A program made the translations under genes and the position numbers. Below are positions 23,936 to 38,200 of a stretch of DNA of 64,000 nucleotides, piece after piece. This DNA comes from Phylloscopus collybita (lineage: Eukaryota; Chordata; Aves; Passeriformes; Phylloscopidae), in assembly GCA_027886175.1 (NCBI GenBank), contig JAJNNQ010000013.1, positions 9,832,001 through 9,896,000 of the forward strand, read 5' to 3'. Numbering within the stretch: position 1 is the first letter of the stretch; each line of letters opens with the position of its first letter. The notes beneath the pieces are model-generated. The model saw only the letters and a program-made list of their open reading frames with translations, did no database searches and had not been told where the DNA came from.

Positions 23936-26900
23936 AAATCCTTCTGAATTTATAATAAAGTGGAATCTGTTGAATGTGAAACAAAAAGCAACTGCAATAT
24001 ACTGCAAGGCCCCGATGGGGGGACCAGGGTCAGCAAAGAATAGCAGAGTGGATTAGTTGTTCTATTCACCAGAGTGGCACCTGAGCACCTCAGGAGCTTC
24101 TTGATATATCAAAAAATGATGGAAAGACACAGTTCAATTTGTCCCCCTTTTATAAAGGATAATTAACCTGTCAGTCTTGCTACTTTAACAACTTCATTAA
24201 ATTGGAGCAGAAATGGGTGCAGGGAGCCCCTGTCTTTTTCCAAAATGAGCACAGGGCACTTGTTTAAATTGTTGAACAGCCACCTTCTTCCGTCTTCCTC
24301 TCCCTTAGAATAACATGATGTTATTTTAGGGGTTTTAGGTGAAATTGAGCATCTTTCCTCAAAATATAGCACTAAACTTGCTTTCATGTGGCAAGGAACA
24401 CTAGGAATCATTTTAACTCCAAAGGCTGAAAATAATCAGGCATGTAAACAGGGAAAACTGCATCAATTAAAGATGGAGCTTACAGGGTTGCTGTAACACT
24501 TCCAACATACTGTGATCTTTCTCAGAGGTGAGATGGCTTTCCCAGGTAAGAAGGAAAGAAACAATGTTTCCGTTTCTCCTGGAAAATTGTAAACTTTACA
24601 GTTTGTGTTCTGAACTGGACAAAAATGCTGTCTGTAAACTAAAAAGCCTGCAGGCAAGTTTATATTGAAAAGATGAAAAATCAAATTAATGTCTACACCT
24701 CTGGAAGTCACATTTAGGATTTCATAAATAATAGTCCTTATAAATAATTAACTGGATATGGGCTAAGTTACTGGTCAGTCCAAAATCTTCATCTGGGATT
24801 TAAGTATACTACACTGTTCTGCCAGGTTCATTTTTTTCACACTGTATATAATATTTTCCTCTCCAGAGCCATTTAATGTGCACAGAAGTTTTAAAGGCAT
24901 CAGAGGGAAGGAAACTATTTCCCAGAATATCAGCTTTCATAATGACAGGAAGAGTGAATACTCTCATATACTGCACTGTAATCTTGCATTTTAGAAGACA
25001 CACGTTTTCTTGACGATTATTCAGAAAAGCCTGCTGCAGTTTTATCCAGAAAATAAACTTTATGCAACATGGCCAAATATTCAGATGAAAACAATTATAT
25101 ACATCCACTTATTGCAAGGGTGACCTGAATAAATAAGTCTGCCATAATGTAATTATAAATTGAAATTATACATTAATCAAGTTAAGAGAATTATCTATGG
25201 TTGGCTTTAGGTTGTGCTTGCTTGCTTGTTTGGTTTTAAATGTTGATATACGTTCCACCACATAAATAAAGCTCCATGGTCAATGAGAACAGAATTTCAG
25301 CACCTGAACAAACCAAAAGGAACATAATTGGAAGTTATTGCTACCACAAATTTCCTGTAAGAATAATAAAACTTACTCTATTTGTATGAATTATTTTTAT
25401 GGACTGTTTGGGTATCTTTTAATTATAAGTGACCTACTAATGAAATAATGGGATTACCCTCTAATTCTGTATCTACAGAGTCATAAATGCACCTTCATTT
25501 TAACATTAACATTCTATTTTTAGAATTGTATACAGATTTTTAACTACACTTAGAAGTCAGTTTAGATTTAGTATTTTAATTTTAATTTTAAAATTCAGGA
25601 ACAGAAGATATTAGTATGGCAGAGCAGATTAATGTGCCACAATGGGCTTGCACTTTAGCTAGATAAATACGTGCCACTGGTTTGCCCCACACATGAATAA
25701 AAGCATGAAGATAAATTAGTTTAAAATATGATATTATCATTCCCAGTCTTATGAAACAAACTAAATACCTACTAATCTGAAGTTGTGGGGAGTGTTCATC
25801 CACACAACAATATAAGAAAAATCTTTGTCCTTCAAGTAATGGAGAAGCTTAGTTTTCTATTATTTTCCTAGTATTATTTACTGTTCCTTAGTAAAAAAGC
25901 AGCTGCACATTGATAAAACTGAAGAGTGAATTTTAATACTGCATCACGACGAATCTATTTCACAAAACACATGCTTGATGTACACTTTTAATTAAACACG
26001 TGTAATGCAAAACTTTACAAACTGATAAAAGGCTAAATTTTTCCTCCAGTCATTTGCTGTCTTTTCTGGTTTTATTTACAACATTTTTAAAGAAGATATC
26101 TGGTGGGGTTATATCCTTCATTATATAGATAAAAGATTTGCAGCCCTAAACTTAACATAATAATTGATTTGGCATACTTTGTATCATTCCAACACAGACC
26201 ACTGTCTACCTGCATTTGTAAACAGAAATTAAAAGCTTGATAGTCTCTTCCACAGCGTTACTGGGAGAGTCAGAGTGAAATTCAAAATGGCAACTGCTCT
26301 TGCCACTGGTGGTTTTCCAACTTGTACACTGCCTCAAAAATTGGGGTTGCAGACATGGAATGTCATTATTTCACTAGAGCACTGACATCCCACTTTTTTA
26401 TACAACTTGGCATGTTTGTTAGCTTTTTCTTTTAAAGAAAAGCCCAGAGGCCAGAAGACAGGAAGAATCCTGCTCTCTGTTAGATGCACAAGCAGAGATA
26501 GCAGGAGAGGCATAGCAGTGAGGAGAGGAAATGGCTCAAATTCCTTGTGAAATAATGTTAGAAGTTTTATGAAGGCAACAGAAGGGAAAAGCTATCAGTC
26601 AAGGCTTATTGGACATCCACTAAAAGGAAATGAGTACAGCAGGTGTAAAGTTTGAGAAGTGACTACACAGATCTTGCTCTGTATTTGAAGCATAGGGGAG
26701 AGCCTCATAGTAAGGTTTCTATAATGAAGATGTATCAATTTGGTGCCTAATTATTCAAAAAAGTATGGATATGTATGAATTTATGGAAGTATGTATGTGC
26801 ATGTGCATATAAATCACTGTTTATATAAATAACTGCATTTCCCTTCCATTCTCCAGCACTCTTTTACTTGCTCAGATTTGATGATTTCAGTTACTTTATA

Positions 26901-29900
26901 CTATTTTTTTATATCATACTCTTACCCAATTATATTTCTGGTTTAAATTTTAGCAATATATCTAAAAGATCTCCTATAAGAAAATACACTTATGAATGTA
27001 ATTTAGTAATGTGAGATAATTTAGTGTTCACTAAAAAGTGTTTATGAAAGTCTAAACTGGGGAAATTATGACTACAATGACTGGTAGTTGGAAAGCAAGA
27101 AAGCTGTGGATAGAAAATACTCATGGTTATCAGAATGAACCTTCATGTTTAAAGAAATGATTAAGTTGTCTTAGGTTTAATCATTATAATTTATACACTT
27201 TAAAAACATGGGTCAGCTGTTCAGTAGCTGCAGTGTCTTTATAAAGACAGAATATGTTTCCTTTGATGACTGTATTTTAAACTGCAATTGGTTTGTTTCA
27301 GCCTTAAAATGAGAAATGCAATTAAAAGAGAATGAGAAATATAGCACTTGCTATCCCATGTTTTGAATGGGTATTAAGATTGACTAGCTGCATTGATATA
27401 ACCGTACAGACCTGACACCATATTAACATGGGGGTGGTGATTAGGAGTTGTGTTAACATCCCAACTACAGGCCAAGTCAGCTTTGGGTCAAAATTGAAAA
27501 ATCTTAGTTGATTTTATTTTTAACTGTGGTTTCCATGTCCGTCTTTGCCCAGCATTCTGTACTGCAAGATAAAATAAAAATTTAGGAGTACTTAGGCCAG
27601 CTGGGCTTGCAGAACAGGATCTGGAACCACATCAATGCTTTGGCCATCATTCCTTCTCTGGAGAGAGGAAAAAAATCCAATTTATTCTCTCCTGATCTAA
27701 AAGTTTGTTTCAGTGGTGTTATAAAATTCCAGCCCAGAAGAAAAATACTGGTAAATCTCAGAAAATACAGTAATGTGAGTATACTTGGTACTATTTCATC
27801 CTACATTGCATGGAAGTTTTTCATAAAGCCAATAGTAACCAGTATGATCTGACCTGACCCTCAGTGTAAATGATTCCTAATTCTAGGGAAATTCCAGGTT
27901 CAAATATTGATAGCTTTTCTCTTTCAGTGCCCTTCCATACTCACACTGCAAGTTTCTAAGCTCCTTCTCAAAGCAAGTTGCACCTGGTGACCAATCCAGC
28001 AGCAACTCAAGTGTGATGGAATTATAAATCAGTAAGTTCAATACACAGAAGTGAAGAGATACTCAAGAGCTGTGAAAAAACCCTATCAAATCCTTTTGCC
28101 ATTACAATACCAAACTTAAAAACATTTTCTCCAGAATGGTTTTAAAAGGCCTATTATATTATTTCCACCACTTCAATTTTACATATTTGGACTAAACATT
28201 CTGCCTCTTAATTGTTCCCTGTGATATTTAGACCAACTTTATGACACTATTGGGCTTTAATCCTTTTTTCTCCTGCTTTCCTTGGTGTTCATGGCCACTG
28301 CTTAAAAGGTATCAATAGGATGAGACTAGTGATGTTTTACTTTGATGAGTCAGAGTCTGTGAGAGGCTTAATCCTGGAAGAGACTTCAGAGGAAGAAAGA
28401 GAGGGGTTCCTCTGGGCTTGCAGTGTCAAAAAATCCACAGGAGTTATACTGTTTTTTTTGTGAGAACCATGTAATTTAGATAACATATATGTAAGGCACC
28501 TCAAGGACTCCAGAACAGAGAATGAAATTTGAATTTATAGTAGTTGGTGAGTAAGATGCAGTGACAGATAAGAGAAGAAGCATGTCTGTAGGCTTTGCTT
28601 TTCTCAGGGACTTTTGAGTTTGCTTGGACAGTGCACCAGAACAAGCACTCGAGAGAGCTGACAACTCCCCATGGTTTTGGAAAAGCACTGTGAGCACTTT
28701 TGAAACAGATTTTTGACATGATCTTTTAAGGATGTAAAGGGCAAATATTTGATTAGATCATGGTCTCCTGACCCTCTTACTTTTAATGGGCATAGAGAAG
28801 TTAGAGATAATTATTTGGTAACTGTCAGATTTTTGCCCACCGTAGCATGAAATCCTGTTGTGATGAGCATGTGATAACTGACAAAAAATAATCATCTGCT
28901 ATCAAGCCTGAGGTTCTGCAGCTGCAAAAAAGAGCAGTCTCATGAAATGAGCAGTCCCATAAAATGTCAGTGATGCTACTCACTGGAGAAAGATTGCAGC
29001 ATCACAACCTTACACAGCCATCTAAAGCAATAATGTGATGCTATAACAAAACAAAGTAGACAGTATAGATGGGAATGACAGCCCCAATATAAATCCCATC
29101 CCTTACTTTTGAGAATAAAACTGACTTTCTCACTGATCTCCCTTTTGAACATATTAATGTTTGCTTTTATTATTTTGTGGATGTATATGCATGTACTGTG
29201 TACAGTACCTTTGCTAGTAAGCACTACAGAAGAATCTTTTATATTTTTTATGTATTAATTTTTCAATTTGAATGCTTTTTCAGTGTCTGGACCTTTTGCA
29301 TTTACCAATATCTATCCACAAATTCCAGTTGTTGGGGTGTGACACCTACTTTGGCACATGCAGTCTATTAGCTATAGTTAAGGAAAAGTAATTTTTTATT
29401 GACATGTTAAGTCCTAACCACAGTGCAATAAAACCTTTCCTTTCATAAAATAACTTTACATGACAGATATTTTATTAAAAGAGCTGTTTACAGCTGTGAT
29501 TTATTGTACACGCTAAAAATAATAATAAAAAAGAAACTGCACATTTATGCAGAAAAAACCAGTTATATCTCAAAATGCAGTTGGGATTCAACTGGTATTT
29601 CAATACTGAGGTATCTACATGCATGTAATACAGGTCCTTTTGTCAGAAAGCTGCTTCTAGGAAGACCAAAGCTTTATTGTCCAGCTAACCAAAATTCTCC
29701 TCAAATCTAATTTTATCCAACCCTGTATCCTAACTCTGGATAGGCAAAATAAATACCTGTTGTTGGAACAGCTCACTCAGCAGAGTTTTAGCAGCAGAGG
29801 TGGAAGGAGTTTAGATAAATGAAAGAACCACACAGGCCACTGACAAACCTGGAAAGGTAGTGATGGTGCATTGCACTGGTCATGTGATTAGAAGGAAACC

Positions 29901-30803
29901 ACAATTCACTTCTCTTCCCCAGATTGCTGCAGAAGCCCATCCCCTTGACTGAACTCTGACCTCCAGACTGAGCCCTTGTGTTTCCTGTCTGGTAAATATG
30001 AAAAGTTTGCTGTGCGATAAGCAAGGGTTGGTGAGAAAGGAAGAGGAACCCATCCTAGATTTATCTGGAACCCACTGTCTATAAACTTAAAAAGGACTGT
30101 TATACTGGTTCACTGACTTGAAAGTGGAGGAAAGACCTCTCTGGGGGCTGACCTGCATGAGGCCATCATGATGATCCTACTACTTGCAAAATTCAGAGTT
30201 AATCTTTCAGGGGAATGAACTCTGGTTCTGTGTTCAACCAAGGGGACACAGCTTGCTTTGACTTGACACTTGACTTGCCTTTGTTTACATTTTTCTAGGG
30301 GTGCTCTGCTGCTCATGCTCAGAAGGCAGTGGGTGTCTTAAATACTGGTGGGAGTGTCTGTTCAACTCTGCAGCACAGAATGACCTTAGTGAGGCTAAAT
30401 GACAATTGAAGTTTTCAGCTCAGGTGCTTTGCTTGTAGCCACTTCCACCAACATACATATTAAGGATTAGGAGTCTGTGCCATGGTCCAAAATAAAATCA
30501 TGAAACAGCTCTTCAGTGTTCAGAGATAACCTAGCAATGTACATTTTCAGAAGTATTGGAACTGCAGGGGGCAGCCACAACAACAGTAATTTAACCCTTA
30601 CTATCTGCTTTAATGTATCAAACCTGTCATATTGCTTTGAAATGAGAAAATTTTTTAGGTTTATACAGGTAAAGGAACTCCTGAGCAGATATCAAAACAG
30701 GTTCAAGCTACTAATGAAGTGGAGCACACTGCTGTGCTAGGTTCTTTGTATACCTAACATAGGACATGTTTTTGAGGCAGGGAACATCTGAGTGGCTACT
30801 CCA
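23936..30803. other. AT-rich non-coding DNA, nothing recognised
   Basis: Almost 7 kb without a recognisable gene or repeat. Notable only for low-complexity patches (TTTTAATTTTAATTTT at 25574-25589, an ATGT/TATG-rich run at 26760-26812). ORFs are 99 codons or shorter. Confidence 0.45.
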
Positions 30804-30862
30804 GCTAGTTTATACTTTTGTGTATAAATTGTACTCCAATTTATACACAAAAGAAAATTAGC
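30804..30862. repeat. Inverted repeat, 17-bp perfect arms, 5-nt loop
   Basis: Arms CTTTTGTGTATAAATTG (30815-30831) and its exact complement (30837-30853) flank the loop TACTC. Pairing continues outward imperfectly (GCTAGTTT at 30804 with AAAATTAGC ending at 30862), so the total arm is about 27 nt. It would form a stable cruciform or RNA hairpin on either strand. Confidence 0.9.
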
Positions 30863-31616
30863 AGCCTGATATAGGTGCAGAAGTTGAACCATTCCCTAAC
30901 CCAGTGTACACCATGTAGTTGCAAAGTGTGATTTCTAACTTACAGATCATTAATAAACTCTGTCACTTGAATAAATCCCATCTTTTAGCTCCTCTTAGGA
31001 GGATGCTCAATGCTCAAAGCTATTTTCAGGTAATTCAGGATTCATTTCTATTTCTAAACACATTATGAAATTGGAAATCTATGTAGGAATATACGCCTTT
31101 GGAGAGGATAAAATCAAGCAACTCTGGATAGCTCTCCTGGGAATTACAGAGGCAGTAATTCAGATACAAAGGCTCTTGTAGTTCCTGTGTCCCAGTGGTG
31201 TTCAACAGATGAGCCTGTGTGAAGTGCTCTCCTTCTCAGAGAGCCCTCTTGTCTGGCTTGAGAAAACCACTGTAAAAAATGGATATTAGGGAAATGCATC
31301 TCCTATTAATCAACAGATCAAATATGTTTATTTCCTCTGCTGAAATAAATCTGTGAGCCCTGTAATTTTTTTCGTTGTTTGCAACAAAGAGCTAACTCGA
31401 TCTTGAGTTTCTTCACTGCATTTCTTGTGTAAGAGTTAATACAAGCCACACATTTTACAAAAAAGATTACTATAACTTATTCTCCTGTTATGACACTTGT
31501 AAGTGCTACAAGGCAATACATAATTGGCATAGTTGTATAACACTACATCAGATTTCTCTCTTCAGCAGCTGATACCTGGACATTTATGCTATGCACTGAT
31601 TTTTTTTAACTGTGAG

Positions 31617-31762
31617 TGCATCTAAATATAAAGAGTTGAATATATATTTTAATGGCATTCATAAATCTGTGAACACAGTGTTACAGTTACAATTAACTGT
31701 GTGTGCACAGTTAAAATTATTAATACTATTAAAATTTATTCAACTCCTTATATTTAGATGCA
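31617..31762. repeat. Long inverted repeat (MITE-like), ~36-bp arms
   Basis: Left arm 31617-31653 begins TGCATCTAAATATAAAGAGT. Right arm 31728-31762 is its near-exact reverse complement, beginning TGCATCTAAATATAAGGAGT when read on the minus strand. Differences are one substitution and a small indel near the inner end. About 74 nt separates the arms and contains further self-complementary text (AACTGTG/CACAGTT). The form suits a miniature inverted-repeat element or a template-switch product. I see no clear flanking target-site duplication. Confidence 0.85.
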
Positions 31763-34700
31763 AGCCTATTAAAAACCTACTCCTGACAAACAAAAGCTGT
31801 GTTCCAGGTAACCTGATGCTTCGTATTTCCCAATATTGTTGCTGTCTCCATTTGCTGACAGAAGTAATCTACAGACAATAGATTAAGTCGCATATTTCAG
31901 TAACCACCTCTGTCTTTCCAAGTGAGCGACCCACTATGCCTCTGTATGGGGAGGCTCTGGGAAAGGCACCTGTGGTGAGGAATGAATATTCTAATGTTTC
32001 TGAACCTTTTGGTGAAGGTGAAGGGGGCTTGTTGAAAACATTGCTGTGAGCAGATGGACCCCTGAAACCATCTGCTATCGAAGCAACTAAATGTTCAATG
32101 ATGCATTACGAAATTATTTAGCTCTCAAAGAGCCTGAAAGTAGTTAGTAATGATGGCATCTGTACTGAGAGCAAACAACCTATTTATATATGATCTATCA
32201 CTTCATAAACCGTTTGGAGACCATCTTTTCTTAAAGCAGCAGTAGTCTTGTCGACTCCCAGAATAAAATACTGAGTTGCGTGCGTGAACTTGCAAAATCC
32301 TATCTAGTTCATTTTTCCTTCTTGTAAGAGCACACTCTTTGCTGGTACGTGTTGGAATGCAAGCTTGGTTTTTTGGCAGAAAGAATTGCACTGTGTTCTA
32401 GAGCTGCTCTATCAGTGCACAAGCGTAACAAGTGCAAAAAAATCCCACAAAACAGTAATGTTTTAACTGAGCCTTAGTCTAATAAGGATTTTATGCTTTT
32501 CTTCCTGTGAAAAATTACATCCTATTTAGTTGTATTAGTAACGTAACAGGTCTTTAGGAATCAAGGCATCTAAATATGAATTCATTTTTCTATCTATTTA
32601 GGTGATTATTTTATATTTTATAGTTACCATGGGAACTATTAAAACTTGTTTGTGTGGATTTAGTTATGTCCCATATATGTAGTCAATTGTTTATTAAATA
32701 TATAAAGATATTATACATTGTATTATAGATGGTTTTGCACCTGAAAAGCACTGTATTTTTAATTGTTATTTTGTTTCACACATTTCTACAAGAAATGAAC
32801 TTTAGATGAAAATCTATTCCAGCCTAAGAGATATTACTTTTTTTTTCTACTCCAGATAATCAGAACGGAGGCAGTTATTTCTTTTGCCCACTTTCTCTCA
32901 AAATTACTAAGCATATTTAAAAACTTGCTTAAACAATGATGTCTCATCTGAAGGCTCTTTCAGCTATATAGGAAGCCTGGATTTCAGTAAAATCTCTGTA
33001 TATAAATATGAAGATAAATATGCAGCTCCAAGTTTTAAGCAGAAATCCCCATTAATAAAAACAATGACATATCAGCATTGATATCAATGAGCTTTTCTAG
33101 CCCAATATCTTTGTTGATGTTTTGTAAGTTATTTTCATTCTTTGGAAGCAACAGTCCTAGTGCAGAAAGAAAAGAAGATTGTGTCCAAGGAAACACATCA
33201 GACAAATATGCAAACTGTAATGAAGCAGACCTGATAGGGCAGAGCTTGGGCATGGGCAAGTCCCTTTGCAAGCATGGACTGCCCCATTCCCAAAACCTTC
33301 ACTGAGGCAAAATTTAGCCCCCTGCAGAGGAAAAGACACATTGCTAATATCTAAAAATTGAGTAACAGTTGGCTAGATACCACTGACCATCTTGAACTTT
33401 ACTCCGATTTGTTACTCTACTTTCTCCTTTACTGGCCTTACAGTCTTCCTCAGAAACAGCTCCACCCTCCCAGCTTAGAGCAGCCCCCACTACAACCACC
33501 ACCACCTCCCCTGGAATGCTTTCCAGCCTTAGGATGGCACTGCCTGGACTGCAAGGTCAGTCTTTAGCAGAGATCCATAAACCTGAGCAATTTGGAGCTC
33601 TGCTGTGACAGTCCATCTGTGGAGAGGCAGAGCAGCTCCCACCCACTCCTGTGGCACACACTCCTTGTAGAGACTGCACACAGCCTGTTCATGACCCAGC
33701 TCTGAATAAAGCCTTTGCCATGTGCTTGCACTCCCAGAAACCAGTTACTCTATGCATATTTAAAACAAGCAAACCTTGCTCAGAACAACATAGGCCTAAG
33801 TCACTTTAATTTTCAGGGAGAAACAAATACTTCAGTCCTGAATATTTGCAGGACCACTGCAAGCCCTATTTGACTATATTTTTCTGTGTCCTATCAGTTA
33901 GGCTTCAGTTTTTCAAATTAATATGTAAAAAAGGTGTTATTAAACTGTTAAAGTGTTTAAAGTTGTTATAAACTTAATGTGACACAGCATAAATTTATTC
34001 CTTACAGGCTTTAGAAATGTGGGAAAGGGAAGATAGGACCAAATATCTTCCTTAAATCACACCATTTTCATAGAATGAAACTGTGAAGGTTTGCAGGAGT
34101 CTAAGTGTTCGGTGGTATACTCTCCCCACTCTCCTGTTCTTCTCTACAGACTTAAGGTCTACTTGACATGGAGGCTGCAATGCGAGTAGGGCTGAAGGAA
34201 AAATTGCCCCCCTGATAGCTACACACACCACAAAAATTAGAGGACTGAAACAAAAGGCTGGCAGGTCTGGCTGACATGCTATATCCCTTTCCTCTCTACC
34301 ACCTGTCAATCAATCACCAGTCAATCACAGAGAGCCACAATCAGCCACTTAATGACAGCCAGATGGCATCTACTTCTCATGAACTGTAGTCCTGAAGTCA
34401 TCCTCGCTGCCTGTAACTAGCAGCATTTCCCACCCCGGGTAATAATGAGGTGTTTTTTGTATTCAGACTCTGCCGTAGCGCCCCGCACCTCTGACAGGAC
34501 ACCCCTGTGAGCAGAATACCTGCTCTGCCACATGCCTTGTTTTGCTTTAGTGGAAGAATCAATGCTGCTTCATCCCTCCAACTTTGATCAGGGACAGGCT
34601 CACTGGTTTGTGAATAAGGATTGAGAATAACTTGGAAATTTTAGCTGGCGTTCATTCTGCCTCCCTTATTTCTCTGCAGTCCTGACACCGGGAAGGAATC

Positions 34701-35173
34701 CATACGGAGACCAATGTGATCTTCTTCACATCGGTTTACCAATGATTTCAACCTTGACCCAAAGGGAACACTTCTTCTGGAAGTGACAGGTAATTTAGCT
34801 TTCTTGCTTAGTTCTGGGGCTCTCTTGTGGTGAATTATGTATAGTGCTTCTGTGATATGGACCTTTGTCCATGAAGAAACCAGATGAGGCTGTTAAACTG
34901 CTTTTAAAGGCATTTTATCCATAAACACCCAGCAGTCATGAGGGTCCTTTTTAACAAAAAAATTCTGCCTCAGGACAAAGTGGCAAACTCAGTTTTGAAG
35001 TGACCAAGTTTGGGCCCATCAAGCATGAGGCTGGATTCAGGCCTTGCTGGCAGTGCTTTTCACTGAGCTGAGGGGAGAGCAGCGGTTTTTCTCTGTTAGG
35101 CGATGGTTTTATTCTATTACTGCATTACAGCAGGTACATTTCAGTGGCATAACTGAAGCTACAACTGGGCCTC
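31763..35173. other. AT-rich non-coding DNA, nothing recognised
   Basis: Opposed short ORFs at 33035-33339 and others of 60-85 codons. Contains a small tandem of GTCAATCA units at 34305-34332. A locally less AT-rich patch at 34430-34520 carries a few CpGs. No gene recognised. Confidence 0.45.
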
Positions 35174-35260
35174 TAAGAAAGTAAAAATCTTCTATGATCA
35201 CCATATACTCTCTGAGCAATACTCAGAGTGTATGGTGATCATAGAGCTTTATTTTCTAAG
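35174..35260. repeat. 87-nt hairpin-forming inverted repeat
   Basis: Inner arms TCTATGATCACCATA (35191-35205) and its complement TATGGTGATCATAGA (35231-35245) are perfect. Pairing continues inward (ACTCTCTGAG with CTCAGAGTG, a 2-nt bulge and one mismatch) and outward (CTAAGAAAGTAAAAATCT with the complement of AGCTTTATTTTCTAAG). The loop is about 5 nt. Size and shape resemble a microRNA precursor, but a MITE or a template-switch inversion is equally compatible. Confidence 0.9.
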
Positions 35261-38200
35261 ATGTATTGAATCCAGTGTAGCAGGAGAGGCTTATTTATGA
35301 CCAAACTGGAGAAACATGGTTCTAGTGTATGAATTTTAGCCTGGGATTGCCTCATTACTGACCAGCTCTGCAGCATTCAGCAGCTCTCTACTTCTTTATG
35401 AAAAACTGCTTGGAAATAGCTCTGTACACCTGAGAAAGATAAGAACTGTGGTTTTTGGTGAGGATTAACTATGGATTGCATGACTTACATGATCACATTT
35501 CACGGGACCTTTAAAAGTGCTCAGGATCCCTACTCACAAGGAAGTGATTGTGTTTGCTGGTCAACAACACAAACTTAGTTTGTTCAGAGTTCTTTCCAGA
35601 ATTTATTAAGTTCTTCCTGCCAATTTCAGCTCAAGTGCATTCCTCCAATTCACTCTCCTCTCTCTTCAGGAAATCTTACAAGACCTTCACAAGAAGATTC
35701 CTCCCTGCATTTCTCCTGTGCTTACATTTGTTGCCATACCAAAGACATATCAGTGTTAAATGTATAAATTTTTTTCTTGGCATTTTAGAAGCTTCTCCCT
35801 CAAGAAATCTTGGAGGCAGATTCCTTGCAACTCAAGGACGGGCAGATTTTATCCATTAAAGATGGGATGTAAATGGAGGCAACCTTCCACAGTACTCCCC
35901 CTCCCCACATATACATACATTTCCAGCCTGGTTTCTGGAGTGCAGACAGAGAATCTCATTAGGAATCTAATATAATAAGGGCATGTAGATACTGGGGTTG
36001 GGGGTTGGAAATCAGATTAGCTTCATTACTTTATTCTGCACCTCACAGCGCTTCTGCCAGTGGACAATTGCATTAGATCAGAGAGATCAAAAGGCAAAAA
36101 CTCCCCAGAAATGCTGCTGCTCATTGTCTGAGACAGGAATGGGAAAAGTGCACTGTTGGAGGACACAGACCCACGGTAGATACCAGACACATTTTGGAAG
36201 GGCAGTAATTTTTTTTCTTTGAACTTTGCCTATTGAGCTTTTGGTGTTTGCAAGGCCAGTCTAGATTCCAATGCACAAAGACATGATGGAAACGTAGCAA
36301 CTTGTTCAAGTGTAAGCAAGTGGACACCCAAAGAGCCATGGGGGAGATGATACTCTAAGTGCCAGACAGGTCCTACCTGCAGGGCTCTAGTGCTTCAGTC
36401 ACAATTATCTTTTCCATAGGCACTTTTTCTGGACACCTTTCAGCTTAGAAGCAGCAGCTCAGTTGAGTTCTCTGCTTCAGCAGGGATAACATGAGAAAGG
36501 AACATGAGGGAGTGTGTGCCACTTGCCTCATAACAGCCTAGTCCAGTTCAACACCCTCCAGGAGCAGTCTTCCTTTACCAGTTCTGAGGGTTCTTTACCA
36601 GTTCACAGTGACCACAGAGGCAGCTCAACTGGCTGCCCTCAGTTACCTCAATCCACACAGACAAGGTCTGCCATAGTTCATTCAGTCGTGAGAGTGAAGC
36701 CCAGACTCCCATCTCATATTACACCTTGCCTGGCAGTAGAAAGTGGGCTGAATAGGACCTCTTGGCACAAGAAATGCTGTGTCCTCAGTAAAACACTTTA
36801 ACATGCTCCTGGGTTGCACTGAGGGAACAGTCACCATGGATTGTTGCTGTTGTCAGCAGAGAACAGGGAACGTGATGTTCAGCAACTTCTACTCCGCATC
36901 TCTAGCTTCCCTTTAAAGAGTTCCAGACATCTGAATCTTGATCAGAGAGCAAAATTGAAAGACTGACTTGGACAAAAGCAGAGTAAGAAGTCCCTGGAGC
37001 TGTCAGGGCAGGTAGGCCATGCTGGTTGTATCCAAGAATGTTGGATGAACTGTCAAATCCGAAAGCATTACTTTTATTCTTTTTTATTTGCTAGCATTGT
37101 GCATGTATTTTCTGCACAATTGGTGGGTTTTTTTTTCCACTGCCATTTTCTTCTTCGTTACTTCTTATGGAAACTCTGTAATTTACAAAAGAAAAAGAAA
37201 TGCTGCCTGCTGAATGCCACTCCTATGACAAAAAGTCTACCCTCTACATATCACAGAAAGGGAAATAAAAGGGGAAAAGAAAGTTGAGACACAGGTGATT
37301 AAATCAGAAATATAAAGTGGAAATACAGCTTAGGTTAGAAACCAGGTATTGTTTATGAAAACATCTTGTAAGGAAATAAAAGCACTATCCACTGCATAAT
37401 GCTCACAGGATCAGCCTACTCATACTGCCATACACTTGGTGAAAGTGTTACAGAAGTCTTGAGTTCTATTATTATTTCTTCAATATTTAATCAAATGCCA
37501 AAATCAAAAATCTTGCCATTTGTCCTAGAAGTAGAGAATTTTTAATACTCCATTTTGTGGTTCATAATTTAACAGTTAGCAAACAAAAGGATCACAATCT
37601 AAATCTATAAAAACCTTAAAGCGCTGTTTACATGAGTGAAGTGGTCATGCTCTTTGTCATTTCTATTTACTGAGACTATAACTTTCTCTAGAATGCAAAA
37701 GGAGTACAAGTTTTCAGAGGTAATGCAAGTTCACATATGCTGCAAAATTGCTTGATAATTTAGTAATATAAGTGAATATATACTACAGTACTCAAGTGCC
37801 CTCTTGCCTCACATTCTATGTGTTTCAATACAATTTTACCTAGTCCAAAACTTTTTCCCAAATTTCAAAATAAGTATGCTCATTCAGAAGTTTTATCCAT
37901 CAAGCAAGTACCCAAAAAGATTATCTGTTTGTCCAAACCTTTTATTTATTCCTGTCAAATTCCTCTCCTACTGAAAAATTAAGAGTTCAGTTCTACAGTT
38001 GTCTGTTATTGCCATTAAAGGCACACCAGTAAAGATTTTATTATCATGAGTCAAAATACATCTGCTTCTTCAGAAACACATTTGCAGATGACAGAGAAAC
38101 AGAAGGTATTAGAAAAAATACAACAAGAAAAAAATCTGAGCACTCACGGGTAAGAAAAGACTAAACAAAGACAAGTTGCTTGAGGCAGTCAATAACACAA

